Source: Helicobacteraceae bacterium (GTDB lineage Bacteria; Campylobacterota; Campylobacteria; Campylobacterales; Sulfurimonadaceae). From it: a DNA stretch of 64,000 bases. This document shows, piece after piece, positions 54,219-63,705 of this stretch (position 1 is its first letter; the number at the start of each line of letters is the position of its first letter). The position numbers and the translations under genes are program-made. The stretch lies in assembly GCA_027038835.1 (NCBI GenBank), contig JALWGC010000019.1, positions 1 through 64,000 on the forward strand. The letters run 5' to 3'. The notes under the pieces are model-generated. The model was not told the origin of the DNA and ran no database searches. It saw only the letters and a program-made list of their open reading frames with translations.

Positions 54219-54231
54219 TTTTTCTCTCCTT

Positions 54232-55188
54232 CTATTTTAGCTTATACAAATTTATCGTATCGTTATTGGCAACGACAAACACCTGCTTATCGTTGTCGAA
54301 AAAAATAATCGAGACGATTTTCGAGCTGTTTTTTACCAGTTTCGCTTTATCCACTTTCGATGTCGTATCGAACAAAACGACATTGTTATCGACATCGACC
54401 GAAGCGGCGGCGGTTTTAGCATCGCTTGAAAGCGCAACGCTATAGATGAAAAAGCTGTATGTTTTTTCGTAAGATTTATAACTCTTCGCATCGTAGATAC
54501 CCACTTTTTTATCTTTGCCACCGGTGATGATGGTATTTTTTCTCCAGTCTATTCCAAACACTTCGTCTTTGTTGATGCCGGGAAAATGTTTGACAACCTT
54601 TCCGTCTTTGAGCGAAACGATATTGACATCGCCGCTTTCATCCGCTGTTGCTACTTCGGTTTTATCATCATTTAGCGCGAAATTGGAGAACTTCGACATC
54701 GTTATCTGTTCTTGCCAAAGCGTTTTTCTCGATTTGACGTCATAAAGCATGTAAACGTTGCTTAGTTGTGCGAGCAAAACGGTAGTATCGCTCACAAACT
54801 TCGCCTTGACGATGTAGAGTTTGTCTTTTTTGTCCAGTATATGTTCCAATTTTCCATCTTTATAAACATCGAGCCTGCTATAACCGTTGACATCTTGCGA
54901 AAGTATCAAAATGCCATGCTTGGAAACATCGACGCTAAAAACTTCCGAGTCTATCACATCCCCCATAAAATCGGTGATTTTAGTTAAAGATATCTCTTTT
55001 TTTACTTTAGCCGTTTTTACATCGAGAATATCGACTTTCCCGTTTGCCGTACCGACATACAGTTTTTCATTTTTGTAAATGGCATCGTTGATATTGCCGT
55101 TTACCTTATAAATTTTTTGCGGTTTTATCTCACGTGCGACAAGCGCCGTTACCGATAGTAAAACGATAAGAAGCGTTTTTCTAAACAT
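54232..55188 (-). CDS. napL: NapL-type periplasmic beta-propeller protein
   Basis: This 318-residue protein has a signal peptide (about 1-18, ending TALVA) and repeated strands of WD40-like character (LYVGTANGKVDILDV, ATADESGDVNIVSL, ITGGKDKKVGIYDAK). NapL is an accessory protein found in nap operons of Campylobacterota; its exact part in NapA activity is not settled. It overlaps napF by 8 bases. Confidence 0.8.
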   Translation of the reverse strand: MFRKTLLIVLLSVTALVAREIKPQKIYKVNGNINDAIYKNEKLYVGTANGKVDILDVKTAKVKKEISLTKITDFMGDVIDSEVFSVDVSKHGILILSQDVNGYSRLDVYKDGKLEHILDKKDKLYIVKAKFVSDTTVLLAQLSNVYMLYDVKSRKTLWQEQITMSKFSNFALNDDKTEVATADESGDVNIVSLKDGKVVKHFPGINKDEVFGIDWRKNTIITGGKDKKVGIYDAKSYKSYEKTYSFFIYSVALSSDAKTAAASVDVDNNVVLFDTTSKVDKAKLVKNSSKIVSIIFFDNDKQVFVVANNDTINLYKLK

Positions 55189-55684
55189 CGTCGTTTTCCT
55201 TTACTTTTTCTTTGATAATTATAGCCTCAGTTGGACAATACTTGATACAAAACCCGCAAGCGGTACATCTGTCTGTCACGATTTCCGGATAGAACATCCC
55301 GCTAAATTCTATGGCATTGTCCAAGCAGGGGTCTTTGCAGCTAAAACAGATGTTTTTCGACCAACTCATACATTTTTTCGGATCGATATACACTTCTACG
55401 TCGATATCGCTTTTGTACTCCAACTGCAAAACACCCTCTGGACATACATTGGCACATTCGTCACAAAAAGTACACCCGCTAATCGAAAAATCGAGATACG
55501 GTGTTTTATCTTCAGCGATTTTGATGATATGCGTTTCACATTTATCGGCACACAACCCTGCACACTCCATACATTTTGCAAAATCTTCCGTGTTTGAAAA
55601 GTACGCTGGACGTGCTACGACCTCCTTTTTTTTCGGCATCTGTATAGACTGTGTAAGGTTTTTGAAAAAATCTCTTCTCTCCAT
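55181..55684 (-). CDS. napF: NapF-type ferredoxin
   Basis: This 167-residue protein starts MERRDFFKNLTQ and has several 4Fe-4S cysteine groups: CMECAGLCADKC, CTFCDECANVCP, CFSCKDPC and CTACGFCIKYCP. NapF is a cytoplasmic protein thought to help load or reduce the NapA cluster before export. The RRDFF start resembles a Tat motif but no hydrophobic segment follows, so it should stay in the cytoplasm. Confidence 0.85.
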   Translation of the reverse strand: MERRDFFKNLTQSIQMPKKKEVVARPAYFSNTEDFAKCMECAGLCADKCETHIIKIAEDKTPYLDFSISGCTFCDECANVCPEGVLQLEYKSDIDVEVYIDPKKCMSWSKNICFSCKDPCLDNAIEFSGMFYPEIVTDRCTACGFCIKYCPTEAIIIKEKVKENDDV

Positions 55685-55765
55685 TTTCTCTCGATTTATA
55701 GATTGTTTGTTAGTGGGTATGATGGCAAAAAGCCAAAACGGCTTTTTGTCCTTTTGTGCAAGCTG

Positions 55766-56452
55766 TTAGTTTGCAGGGATTTTGATGTGCTCCATAAATT
55801 TATCACCTTGCCAAGATGATTTGAACGCACCTTTAGGGTCGGTGTATTGAGCTTGGAATTTGTTCTCTACAAGTGGGTTGAGTTTCGCTTGCGGTGCGTG
55901 GCACTGCGTACAGTTGTATCTACCCATGTAGAGTTTTTTCATCGGTTTGATAGAAACGTTTTTCAACTCTTCCGATGAAGTGTTTTTGATAGGTTTACCA
56001 TTTTTATAAATTACACCGTTTTTAACAGTCGTTTTCGGTCTAAAGTCCGTAAAGTGAGATGTTGGAATCGGTGTTGCGCCTACTGCAGGAGCGACATCTG
56101 GCATATGGCATCCAAGACACTGGTTGTTACCCATCTTGATAGGTACCAAACCTACGACACTGTGTGGAATCATCGGTGGTGCGTCTTGGTAAGCACGCTT
56201 AAATTTTTTCGAAGTTCCCGGTGCTGCATCGGTGTATTCAACTTTTGGAGGAACTACAGTCGTTTCATCTTCCAAATCAACGTTTCTATAGCTTAGTTGT
56301 TTATCTGAAACCAAAGGCTTTACAACCTCTTTTTTTACAACTTTCGCTTCAGCTTTGGCAGGTGCCGCCTGTTCCGCGCCACAACCGGTAAACAGCAAAA
56401 ACGCACTTGCAGCGACTGCCGTGCTTATGCCGAGTTTTGTTAGTACTTTCAT
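55766..56452 (-). CDS. napB: NapB dihaem cytochrome c subunit, predicted lipoprotein
   Basis: This 228-residue electron-transfer subunit of periplasmic nitrate reductase has two haem sites, CLGCH and CTQCH, with the conserved PPMIPHSV before the first. The N-terminus (LGISTAVAASAFLLFTGCGAE) has a lipobox FTGC, with Cys24 predicted lipidated, and a Lys/Ala-rich linker after it. Classical NapB is soluble, so this suggests a membrane-tethered form. It is co-transcribed directly after napH. Confidence 0.9.
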   Translation of the reverse strand: MKVLTKLGISTAVAASAFLLFTGCGAEQAAPAKAEAKVVKKEVVKPLVSDKQLSYRNVDLEDETTVVPPKVEYTDAAPGTSKKFKRAYQDAPPMIPHSVVGLVPIKMGNNQCLGCHMPDVAPAVGATPIPTSHFTDFRPKTTVKNGVIYKNGKPIKNTSSEELKNVSIKPMKKLYMGRYNCTQCHAPQAKLNPLVENKFQAQYTDPKGAFKSSWQGDKFMEHIKIPAN

Positions 56453-57268
56453 CTATTTCTCCTTTTTAACTTGTTGTGCGAAACTTCGTATGTGGAAGTT
56501 CAGCGCATCATCGTTACATACTTCTATACATCGTGCACAGTTCGTGCACTCACCCGATAAAACGGGTATGGATTCTTTCCCGATCATAAATAGAACCTGA
56601 TGTTCCGGACACACCTCTTTACAGTGCATACACTCGGTACATTTCTCCGCGTCATGTGTAACGCGAATCAGGCTAAATCTCCCTATGGTCGAGTAAAATC
56701 CTCCAAGCGGGCAAACATACCCGCACCATCCGTTTTTCAAAATAAACAGATCGAACAGAAAAACGCTCAGTGCAGCCGCCCAGCCAAAGCCAAGTCCAAA
56801 AACGATCCCACGGTGTAGCATCGAGATAGGGGAAACGAACTCGAATGCCGCGACACCTAAGAGATAGGACAAAATAAGGCTAAGCCCAAGCACCCAGTAG
56901 CGTGCGTTACGATAAACCGGCGGTTTTTTGGCGACTTGGTTCATACGAAGCTTCCTTCTTAACCAGTTCGCCGCATCGGTTACCATGTTTATAGGACATA
57001 CCCATGAACAAAAAGCACGCCCACCGATAAGTGCATACAAAACGGTTATGATAACCGCTCCAATGATCACATCACTCGCTAACGTCGCACCTGCTACAGT
57101 CATCTGTAAAACCGCATACGGATCGGCTAGGGGAATCTTCTCAAAGAGTTTCGAAGCACTCAAGTTCCCCTCAAGTACTTTCCAACCCCAAAAATTCGCA
57201 CCTACATACAGCAGCATCACACCGATCTGAGTCAGGCGTCTTAGTATCATATACTTATGTTTAATCAT
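56453..57268 (-). CDS. napH: NapH, membrane quinol-oxidising ferredoxin subunit
   Basis: This 271-residue protein has four membrane helices, CxxxCP-type loops (GRAFCSWVCP and NGWCGYVCP) and two C-terminal 4Fe-4S sites (CTECMHCKEVCPE and CTNCARCIEVC) on the cytoplasmic side. With NapG it oxidises menaquinol, replacing NapC, which is absent here. It overlaps napG by 8 bases. Confidence 0.92.
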   Translation of the reverse strand: MIKHKYMILRRLTQIGVMLLYVGANFWGWKVLEGNLSASKLFEKIPLADPYAVLQMTVAGATLASDVIIGAVIITVLYALIGGRAFCSWVCPINMVTDAANWLRRKLRMNQVAKKPPVYRNARYWVLGLSLILSYLLGVAAFEFVSPISMLHRGIVFGLGFGWAAALSVFLFDLFILKNGWCGYVCPLGGFYSTIGRFSLIRVTHDAEKCTECMHCKEVCPEHQVLFMIGKESIPVLSGECTNCARCIEVCNDDALNFHIRSFAQQVKKEK

Positions 57269-58055
57269 CTAAGAGCCCTCCCATGTCGTTGAGTGTATCG
57301 ACCGCTTTTTTCTCGCTTCTTGGAGTTACGGTGTGGATTTCATGCGCGTTTTCAAGACGTTTTTCATCTTTTTTATCCCAACCTTTGACATAATGCGTAC
57401 CGACTTCACCCATAACGAGCTCTCTTGGACGCACTATGATAGCCGGTTTTTTCGTAACACAAGCATGTTCACACATACCGCAACCCGTGCAGTAGTCAGG
57501 ATCGACGATCGGTTTAAGATACGCATGCTTACCGGTACGGTCGTTTTTGTCGTACTCGAGATAAAGCGCTTTGTCCATCACCGGACATGCACGATAACAC
57601 GCATCGCACTGGATACCCCAAAAGGCTATACAGTTTTTCTCATCGACTATGGCGACCCCCATGTCGGCTTTGTTGATGTCCAGCTTACCGTCAGTCGAAA
57701 CGCTTTCTACATCGAGCGCTCCGGTTGGACAAGCAGGTACACACGGGATGTCGGTGCACATATAGCAAGGAACGTCACGCGGCTCGAAATACGGCGTACC
57801 GATTGGGATGTTCTCCCCGGGGCTTGCGAGTTTGAGCGTATCGTATGGACACGCTTCGACACACATACCGCATTTGATACACGTTTTGAGAAAGTCTTTC
57901 CCTTTAAGTGCGCCCGGCGGACGAAGGGCAAGTTTGTTCGCTACCGCTTCATCTACGTACGCACTCCAAATGAACCCACCAAAAGCAAGAAGACCGACGT
58001 CTCTTGCCATGGTGAGGAGAAACTTTCTTCTATCGTTCCCTGCATCGTTTTTCAT
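57261..58055 (-). CDS. napG: NapG, periplasmic iron-sulfur subunit
   Basis: This 264-residue protein has a Tat signal (DRRKFLLTMARDVGLLAFGG) and four 4Fe-4S sites: CIKCGMCVEACPYD, CYMCTDIPCVPACP, CDACYRACPVM and CTGCGMCEHAC. It passes electrons from NapH to NapB or NapA. It follows napA by 15 bases. Confidence 0.92.
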   Translation of the reverse strand: MKNDAGNDRRKFLLTMARDVGLLAFGGFIWSAYVDEAVANKLALRPPGALKGKDFLKTCIKCGMCVEACPYDTLKLASPGENIPIGTPYFEPRDVPCYMCTDIPCVPACPTGALDVESVSTDGKLDINKADMGVAIVDEKNCIAFWGIQCDACYRACPVMDKALYLEYDKNDRTGKHAYLKPIVDPDYCTGCGMCEHACVTKKPAIIVRPRELVMGEVGTHYVKGWDKKDEKRLENAHEIHTVTPRSEKKAVDTLNDMGGLLDD

Positions 58056-58070
58056 CTATCTCTTTCCTGC

Positions 58071-60917
58071 TTACGCTTTGTAGATTTTAACCGCACATTT
58101 TTTGTAGTCGGTTTGTTTAGACATCGGACAAGTCGCATCGAGCGTAACTTTGTTGATAAATACACGCTCATCGAACCATGGAACGAACACTAACGTTCTT
58201 GGAGGTCTGTTACGTCCTCTTGTCTCGACACGTGCTTTTACGCGACCACGGCGAGATTCGATCCAACAAAGATCACCTTGTTTGAGACCTTTTTCTTCTG
58301 CCGTTTTTGGATGCATATAACAAAGTGCTTCCGGTACCGCTCTATAGAGTTCCGGAACTCTCATAGTCATCGTACCACTATGCCAGTGCTCAAGCACACG
58401 TCCCGTACATAGCCAAGTGTCGTACTCTGCATCCGGAATTTCCGGTGGCTGCATGTAAGGGCGAGCGAAGATTTTCGCTTTGTCTGGAAGTGGTGTTTTC
58501 TTTTTGTCCGTAATTCCGGTAAGTGTACCTTTTGGAAGTGCTTTTGCAAGCGGTCCGTAGAATGCGAACTCACTACCTCTTCCGTTTTCTTTCGCGTGTT
58601 TAGCTGCATATGGGTCGTACTTGACGTTGAATCTCCATGCAGTCTCTTTACCGTTGACAACCGGCCATTTAAGCCCTCTAACTTTATGGTAGGTAACGAA
58701 GTCTGCAAGGTCGTGTCCATGACCTCTACCAAACCAAGCGTACTCTTCGAAGAGATACTGATGGATCATAAATCCATACCCTTTGAACACTTTACCGTCA
58801 CTTCCGACAACGTTTCTTTCATCTCCAAGACATTCAGTATTGTCATACCCTTTTTGTGGGAAGGAGTTAAGATCGATTTTGTACGATTTCGCTCTATCGT
58901 TGGCAAAGAGGATCTCAAACATCGTAGTGTCCGGTTTGTAACCCATAGCGTACGCTTTTTTACGAACATCTGGAAGCTTTTTACCGTTTCTTAGAGTGTA
59001 TCCACCCCAGAGATCATCGACGGTAAATCTTTTTGAAAGCTCTACCCACTGCCATGTATCACTCATCGCATCACCGACAGGCAGAACTTGTTGTCTCCAG
59101 TGTTGTGTACGACGCTCTGCGTTTCCGTACGCTCCCCATTTTTCATAAATCATAGCCGATGGCAAGATAAGGTCGGAAACTTTTGCACTAATTCCGGGAT
59201 AACCGTCAGACGTTACGATGAAGTTGTCCATCGTTCTTGCCGCTTTGATCCAGTGTTTCGCACTCGCAGAGTCTTGGTACGCGTTACATACGTTCACCCA
59301 AGCGAATTTCACGACACCGTCTTCTATGTCTCTGTGGATTTTCATAATGTGCTGATTACCGACAGGGTTGAGCGTACCTTCTGGAATCTGCCATTTTTTC
59401 TCGACGATTTTTCTGTGTTTTGGGTTTTTGACCATCATATCTGCCGGAAGTCTGTGGCAGAACGTACCAACTTCACGTGCCGTACCACAAGCTGATGGCT
59501 GACCTGTTAGCGAGAACGCTCCAGAACCCGGTTTTGCTTGTTTGTTAAGAAGGAAGTGAACGTTGTATGACAAAGTATTATCCCAAGTACCTCTTGTGTG
59601 TTGGTTCATACCCATCGTCCAGAAAGAGACCACTTTTCTATCTTTTTCTATGTAGAGCGCTGCGAGGTCTTGGAGTTTTTTCTTGAAGCTCTCGATAGAC
59701 TCGTCCGGATCACCTTTAGCAACTCTTGCTACATAATCAAGCGTATAAGGTGCGAGAGATTTTTTGTACTCTTCGAAACTGATTTCCCAGTGTTTGAGGG
59801 TTCCCGGAGTATGGTGCATCTCATCACCCGCTTTGTATCCATACGGTGCAAGCGCCGGTGCTTCGTCTTCGCTAACTTTATGCACCATCTCTTGACGGAT
59901 AGTTTGCATCTCTTTAGCGCTGTATTTCCCTGCACTACCATCTGGTCTCTCAGGTGTTAGAGATTTCTCCCCTTTTCTTCTCATACCGTAACCGATGTTG
60001 ACTGGACCGGCTGTAAAGATGATGTTTTTCTTGATGAAATCCCAATCGATCGCTTCAGGATGGTTGTAAACAATCTCACGAGCGAGGTAGTTCCACAAAA
60101 GAAGGTCTGTTTGTGGCTTGAAGATGATGTTGAAGTCCCCAAGGTCGCACGTTCTGTGTGTATATGTTTGGATGTTGACAACTTTTACGTTATCAGGATC
60201 ACTTAGTTTTCTGTCCGTAACACGAGACCAAAGGATCGGGTGCATCTCCGCCATATTCGAACCCCAAGTTACGATAGTATCGGTAAGTTCGATATCGTCG
60301 TAACAACCTGACGGCTCATCTATACCGAATGTCTGATAGAAACCGACAACCGCAGATGCCATACAGTGACGAGCGTTTGGATCGATTGCGTTGGAGCGGA
60401 AACCGCCTTTCATCATTTTTTGTGCTGCGTATCCTTCCATGATGGTGTATTGACCGGAAGCAAATACCGCTACCCCTTCAGGACCGCTTGCTTTGAGCGC
60501 TTTTCTGATGTGTTTTTCCATCTCGTCAAACGCACGTTTCCAAGAAACAGGAGCGAATTTACCATGTTTGTCGAATTCCCCTTTTTCGTTTACACGAAGA
60601 AGTGGAGTTGTCAGTCTGTCCGCTCCGTACATGATTTTCGCGTTGAAGTAACCCTTGATACAGTTAAGACCACGGTTAACCGGTGCTGCCGGGTCACCTT
60701 TGACCGCTACGATCTTGCGATCTTTTCCTTCACCCGTAGTTGCAAGCATGATACCACAACCGGTACCGCAGAATCTACAAGCCGCCTTATCCCATCTCCA
60801 TCCAGCCTCAGCGTTTCCAGCTGCCGCTTCGAGTTCGCTAGGTACTTGCATACCTATCGCTGCAGCTGCACTTGCAGCGGCTGAACTTTTGAGAAATTCT
60901 CTTCTAGTGAGTGCCAT
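58071..60917 (-). CDS. napA: NapA, periplasmic nitrate reductase catalytic subunit
   Basis: This 948-residue Mo-bisMGD enzyme reduces nitrate in the periplasm for respiration. It has a Tat signal ([17 protein letters not shown]), a 4Fe-4S site ([12 protein letters not shown] plus GLNCIKG) and the Mo-ligand Cys in [12 protein letters not shown]. It is longer than enteric NapA (about 830), with insertions in the middle and C-terminal thirds, as usual in Campylobacterota. It is the first gene of the operon A-G-H-B-F-L-D. An FNR-type box at 61015-61028 lies in its promoter. Confidence 0.96.
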   Translation of the reverse strand: MALTRREFLKSSAAASAAAAIGMQVPSELEAAAGNAEAGWRWDKAACRFCGTGCGIMLATTGEGKDRKIVAVKGDPAAPVNRGLNCIKGYFNAKIMYGADRLTTPLLRVNEKGEFDKHGKFAPVSWKRAFDEMEKHIRKALKASGPEGVAVFASGQYTIMEGYAAQKMMKGGFRSNAIDPNARHCMASAVVGFYQTFGIDEPSGCYDDIELTDTIVTWGSNMAEMHPILWSRVTDRKLSDPDNVKVVNIQTYTHRTCDLGDFNIIFKPQTDLLLWNYLAREIVYNHPEAIDWDFIKKNIIFTAGPVNIGYGMRRKGEKSLTPERPDGSAGKYSAKEMQTIRQEMVHKVSEDEAPALAPYGYKAGDEMHHTPGTLKHWEISFEEYKKSLAPYTLDYVARVAKGDPDESIESFKKKLQDLAALYIEKDRKVVSFWTMGMNQHTRGTWDNTLSYNVHFLLNKQAKPGSGAFSLTGQPSACGTAREVGTFCHRLPADMMVKNPKHRKIVEKKWQIPEGTLNPVGNQHIMKIHRDIEDGVVKFAWVNVCNAYQDSASAKHWIKAARTMDNFIVTSDGYPGISAKVSDLILPSAMIYEKWGAYGNAERRTQHWRQQVLPVGDAMSDTWQWVELSKRFTVDDLWGGYTLRNGKKLPDVRKKAYAMGYKPDTTMFEILFANDRAKSYKIDLNSFPQKGYDNTECLGDERNVVGSDGKVFKGYGFMIHQYLFEEYAWFGRGHGHDLADFVTYHKVRGLKWPVVNGKETAWRFNVKYDPYAAKHAKENGRGSEFAFYGPLAKALPKGTLTGITDKKKTPLPDKAKIFARPYMQPPEIPDAEYDTWLCTGRVLEHWHSGTMTMRVPELYRAVPEALCYMHPKTAEEKGLKQGDLCWIESRRGRVKARVETRGRNRPPRTLVFVPWFDERVFINKVTLDATCPMSKQTDYKKCAVKIYKA

Positions 60918-60986
60918 TTTTTCTCCTACTACTTGAAATTATGCTTAAAGCAACAAGACTGCCCCAAACACATAAGTTTCGGTACA

Positions 60987-61028
60987 ATTCTACTCCAATA
61001 TAGAAAAACTTTTTTTGACTAACATCAA
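60987..61028 (-). promoter_or_regulatory. napA promoter with a Crp/Fnr-family box
   Basis: On the minus strand TTGATGTTAGTCAA (61028-61015) is one mismatch from the FNR consensus TTGAT-N4-ATCAA. TAGAAT (60992-60987) is a fitting -10; with transcription starting 7 bases beyond it, the box centre lies at -41.5, the class II activator position. Confidence 0.65.
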
Positions 61029-61115
61029 GAAAATAGTTCCGTTTCAAAAGATTTTTTTAAGAAAAATCGGGAAAACGGCTAATTTTCTATATGCTGATGG
61101 ATTTTGAGGGGTGGA

Positions 61116-61778
61116 TTATTTATAATGCTTTTCGAGTGCAGCTCTGTTTAGAATCGTAACATTTCTGTTCTCGATCTCTATGCAGCCCTCTTTTTGCAGT
61201 TTTTTCACTATACGAGAAAGTGTCTCGGGTTGAATATGCAATCTGTAAGCGATATCGTTTTTTTTCATCTTGTTGAAATCTTCGAGATTGTTACACAACA
61301 TATGTGCCACTTTCGCCGTACCGTCATATATAAGGTCGCGGTTGATGATGTACTGAAACTGTTCCAAAAGATTGTAGGTTTCATGGAGTACACCGGTAAG
61401 GATTTCATACCTGCCTATGAACATATGTTTGAATTTTTCGATATCTATTAGCAAAATTTGCGCTTCGCTCAGCGTTTCCACACTGTAAAAAGTGGAACAA
61501 ACAAACTCATGTTTGTAAGTTTTCTTTACAAGATAGATAAAAGCATCCTCTTTTACATCGTTTAGAAATATCTCGTTATCGAACTTGTCTATTTTATAAA
61601 GTTTCACTCTCCCCTCTGCAAGATAATAGATATGTGAAAGGCTGTCGTTTTCGTAAAATACGATACTTCCGGGGGAGTAATGCTCCATTTTCGATATAGC
61701 GGCAAGCTTGTCGATATCTTCGTCACTCAACGAAGAAAAAAGTTCTATATTTCTCAAAACCGCTTTGATATTTTTCAT
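61116..61778 (-). CDS. Crp/Fnr-family transcriptional regulator, likely nap activator
   Basis: This 220-residue protein has a cyclic-nucleotide-binding-like sensor (about 10-125), a long dimer helix and a winged HTH (NDIAYRLHIQPETLSRIVKKLQ). It lacks the N-terminal cysteine cluster of FNR, so it probably senses another signal, such as nitric oxide or nitrosative stress as in NssR or Dnr proteins. The start is ATG 61778 (GGTGG upstream); the frame opens at 61811. It is encoded just upstream of napA, and matching boxes precede both genes, which suggests activation of nap and self-regulation. Confidence 0.85.
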   Translation of the reverse strand: MKNIKAVLRNIELFSSLSDEDIDKLAAISKMEHYSPGSIVFYENDSLSHIYYLAEGRVKLYKIDKFDNEIFLNDVKEDAFIYLVKKTYKHEFVCSTFYSVETLSEAQILLIDIEKFKHMFIGRYEILTGVLHETYNLLEQFQYIINRDLIYDGTAKVAHMLCNNLEDFNKMKKNDIAYRLHIQPETLSRIVKKLQKEGCIEIENRNVTILNRAALEKHYK

Positions 61779-61818
61779 GTATTTACCACCGTTATATTTT
61801 TTATAATTCAATCATTCA

Positions 61819-61857
61819 ATTATACCATTCCACCCCCTTATTCTTGACTTAAATCAA
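61819..61857 (-). promoter_or_regulatory. Promoter of the Crp/Fnr regulator with a matching box
   Basis: TTGATTTAAGTCAA (61857-61844, minus strand) differs from the napA box only in its 4-base spacer. TATAAT (61824-61819) places the box centre near -39 to -41. A TATAATT/AATTATA inverted repeat (61802-61824) overlaps the -10. Confidence 0.6.
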
Positions 61858-61951
61858 TAAAACTATAAAAATATGGAGTTTTTCTTCTAATTTAAAGTTT
61901 TTTTAAAATTTCAAGGTGTATGATTGTGCAAAGCGTTAAATTTTATGTTTA

Positions 61952-62214
61952 ATACCAAACCCAACTAAAAGCTGGGAAATTAAATAAAAGAGAGGCTATT
62001 AGATGCAAGACAGACTATCGCAGATGCTACTGGTAGCCTCAAGATAGTCTAACGCAGCAGATGATAGCTTATCTTTTACCCGATGGGCGAACATATGGAA
62101 GCATATTACTGCGTTGAAAGCTCTTGAAGCTACCTGTAGCTCCTGCGAACTTTCGCCTTGTACTATACTTCCATATGTTCGTTTACTTTCACAGTTTTTA
62201 GTTGGATTTGGTAT
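61952..62214. repeat. 263 bp element with 23 bp terminal inverted repeats and internal hairpins
   Basis: The left end ATACCAAACCCAACTAAAAGCTG (61952-61974, key part CCAACTAAAA) and the inverted right end (62192-62214) match at 21 of 23 bases. TA flanks the CCAAA ends on both sides. Inside lie AGACTATC/GATAGTCT (62012-62019, 62043-62050) enclosing GCTAC/GTAGC, then a perfect 14 bp pair CGAACATATGGAAG/CTTCCATATGTTCG (62088-62101, 62168-62181) enclosing AGCTAC/GTAGCT (62128-62141). No open frame of note is present. It looks like a non-autonomous element or a structured RNA. It fills most of the 544-base gap between the regulator and the porin; the rest (62215-62322) is the porin leader. Confidence 0.6.
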
Positions 62215-62322
62215 AATATAATTTTTCGCTATTTATAGAGTGATTGCAATCTTTGGAAAACATATCGAGGTATGCTTTCCAGAGATTGTTATCTCTAACA
62301 ACTTCACTTCAAAAGGAAATAT

Positions 62323-63606
62323 ATGAGAAAGTTAATGTTAAGCTTGGCGGCAGTACCGCTAATGGTAGGTGGTTTTAGTGTAAGTGCAAGCGCGGCAGAT
62401 GGCATCAACATCTTGGACAACGTAAAACTCAACGCTCAAATCAGACCAAGATACGAGTACGCAGACGTCAAGGACAACAAAGATGCTGCCAATAAAGATA
62501 TAGATGCTGGACAAGCGTTTACTGCAAGAACGAAGTTGAATGTTAGTGCCGGTCTTTTGGGAGTAGAAGGGCTTACAACCAACATCGGTATTATCTCTGT
62601 CAACAACTTCGGTTGGAACGATTATAACAGTGGAGCAAATGGGCAAACTCAATACGATAAAATTGGAGATCCTCAAAAAGCGATGATTTCCAATGCCGAT
62701 ATCAACTACAAAGTTGGAAAAACTTTGTTCCATGCAGGTCGCGGTCAAGTCAACCTCGACAACCAACGTTTCATCGGTACGGTCGGTTGGAGACAACTCG
62801 AGCGAAGCTATGACTCTGTTTTCGTAGCGGACAACAGTGTCAAAAATCTTAGCCTCTTAGCTGCTTGGGTTTATGGACTACAAGGAGTAAACGCAAATCC
62901 GACTGCGGATACGAACACGGTATTGCTCCACGCAAGTTACAGCGTTATGCCGGAACTCAAAGTTACCGCTTATGACTATATGATAGCGAACTTTGCAGAT
63001 ACTTACGGTATCGCACTAACCGGGAATGTCAAAGCTGCCGGTGCGAAAATCTCGTATAGAGCCGAATACGCACAACAAGCTGACCCGACTATGACAATAC
63101 ATGATACATTGTCAGATGGCACAAAAACGGACGATATCAAAGCGGATGCTTCGTACTACAATCTTGATCTAAGTGCAAATATTTCCGGCTTTATCGTAGG
63201 TGCTAACTATGAATTTATGAGTGGTGATGATGATACGACTGATGCTACAAGAAAATCATTTAAAACTCCACTTGGTACAAACCATAAATTCAACGGTTGG
63301 GCAGACGTCTATATGGGTGGTCGTGCCGGAACAGGTTTGATCGATATGAACGCAAAACTTGGATATACAGCAAAAGGTTTTGGAAAAGCTTTACTCGTCT
63401 ATCACCAATTTACAGCCGATAAAGCTGTAAACGGTAAAGATGATTTAGGTTCTGAAATCGATATGCTCTATGCGAACAAAATCCCGGGTGTCAACAACCT
63501 TAAAGGTCTTATCAAAGGTGCTATGTTCTCAGGTGGAGATATCGGACAAACAAAAGACGTAACCAAATTCTGGGTTATGCTTGATTACAAATTCGCTACA
63601 AAATAA
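62323..63606 (+). CDS. Outer-membrane porin, alginate-export/Opr-like
   Basis: This 427-residue protein has a signal peptide (about 1-24, cleavage after SASA), continuous alternating strand pattern and a final aromatic-rich strand (FWVMLDYKFATK). GRGQVNLDNQRFIGTVGW and the later beta-barrel sequence resemble alginate-export-type porins that serve as general porins in Campylobacterota. AAAAGGAAATAT precedes the ATG. TATAAT at 62212-62217, at the edge of the 263 bp element, is a possible -10. It is probably a highly expressed general porin; substrate unknown. Confidence 0.82.
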   Translation: MRKLMLSLAAVPLMVGGFSVSASAADGINILDNVKLNAQIRPRYEYADVKDNKDAANKDIDAGQAFTARTKLNVSAGLLGVEGLTTNIGIISVNNFGWNDYNSGANGQTQYDKIGDPQKAMISNADINYKVGKTLFHAGRGQVNLDNQRFIGTVGWRQLERSYDSVFVADNSVKNLSLLAAWVYGLQGVNANPTADTNTVLLHASYSVMPELKVTAYDYMIANFADTYGIALTGNVKAAGAKISYRAEYAQQADPTMTIHDTLSDGTKTDDIKADASYYNLDLSANISGFIVGANYEFMSGDDDTTDATRKSFKTPLGTNHKFNGWADVYMGGRAGTGLIDMNAKLGYTAKGFGKALLVYHQFTADKAVNGKDDLGSEIDMLYANKIPGVNNLKGLIKGAMFSGGDIGQTKDVTKFWVMLDYKFATK

Positions 63607-63629
63607 GCGAAAAATTATATTCTCCTTAT

Positions 63630-63663
63630 AAAGTGGAGGGAGTTTTCCTCTCTTCACTTTTTA
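63630..63663 (+). terminator. Intrinsic terminator of the porin gene
   Basis: AAAGTGGAGGGAG (63630-63642) pairs imperfectly with CCTCTCTTCACTTT (63647-63660) around TTTT, followed by T residues. Confidence 0.65.
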
Positions 63664-63705
63664 TTAGAAAAGATTATGTAAAATCCGCCGAAAAAAGGCT
63701 TTGGT

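Noticed and set aside
61952-62214. Integron attC site, because ACCCAAC and GTTGGAT fit the core patterns
   Set aside because: At about 250 bp between cores it is much longer than known attC sites, and the outer repeats extend well beyond the core motifs.
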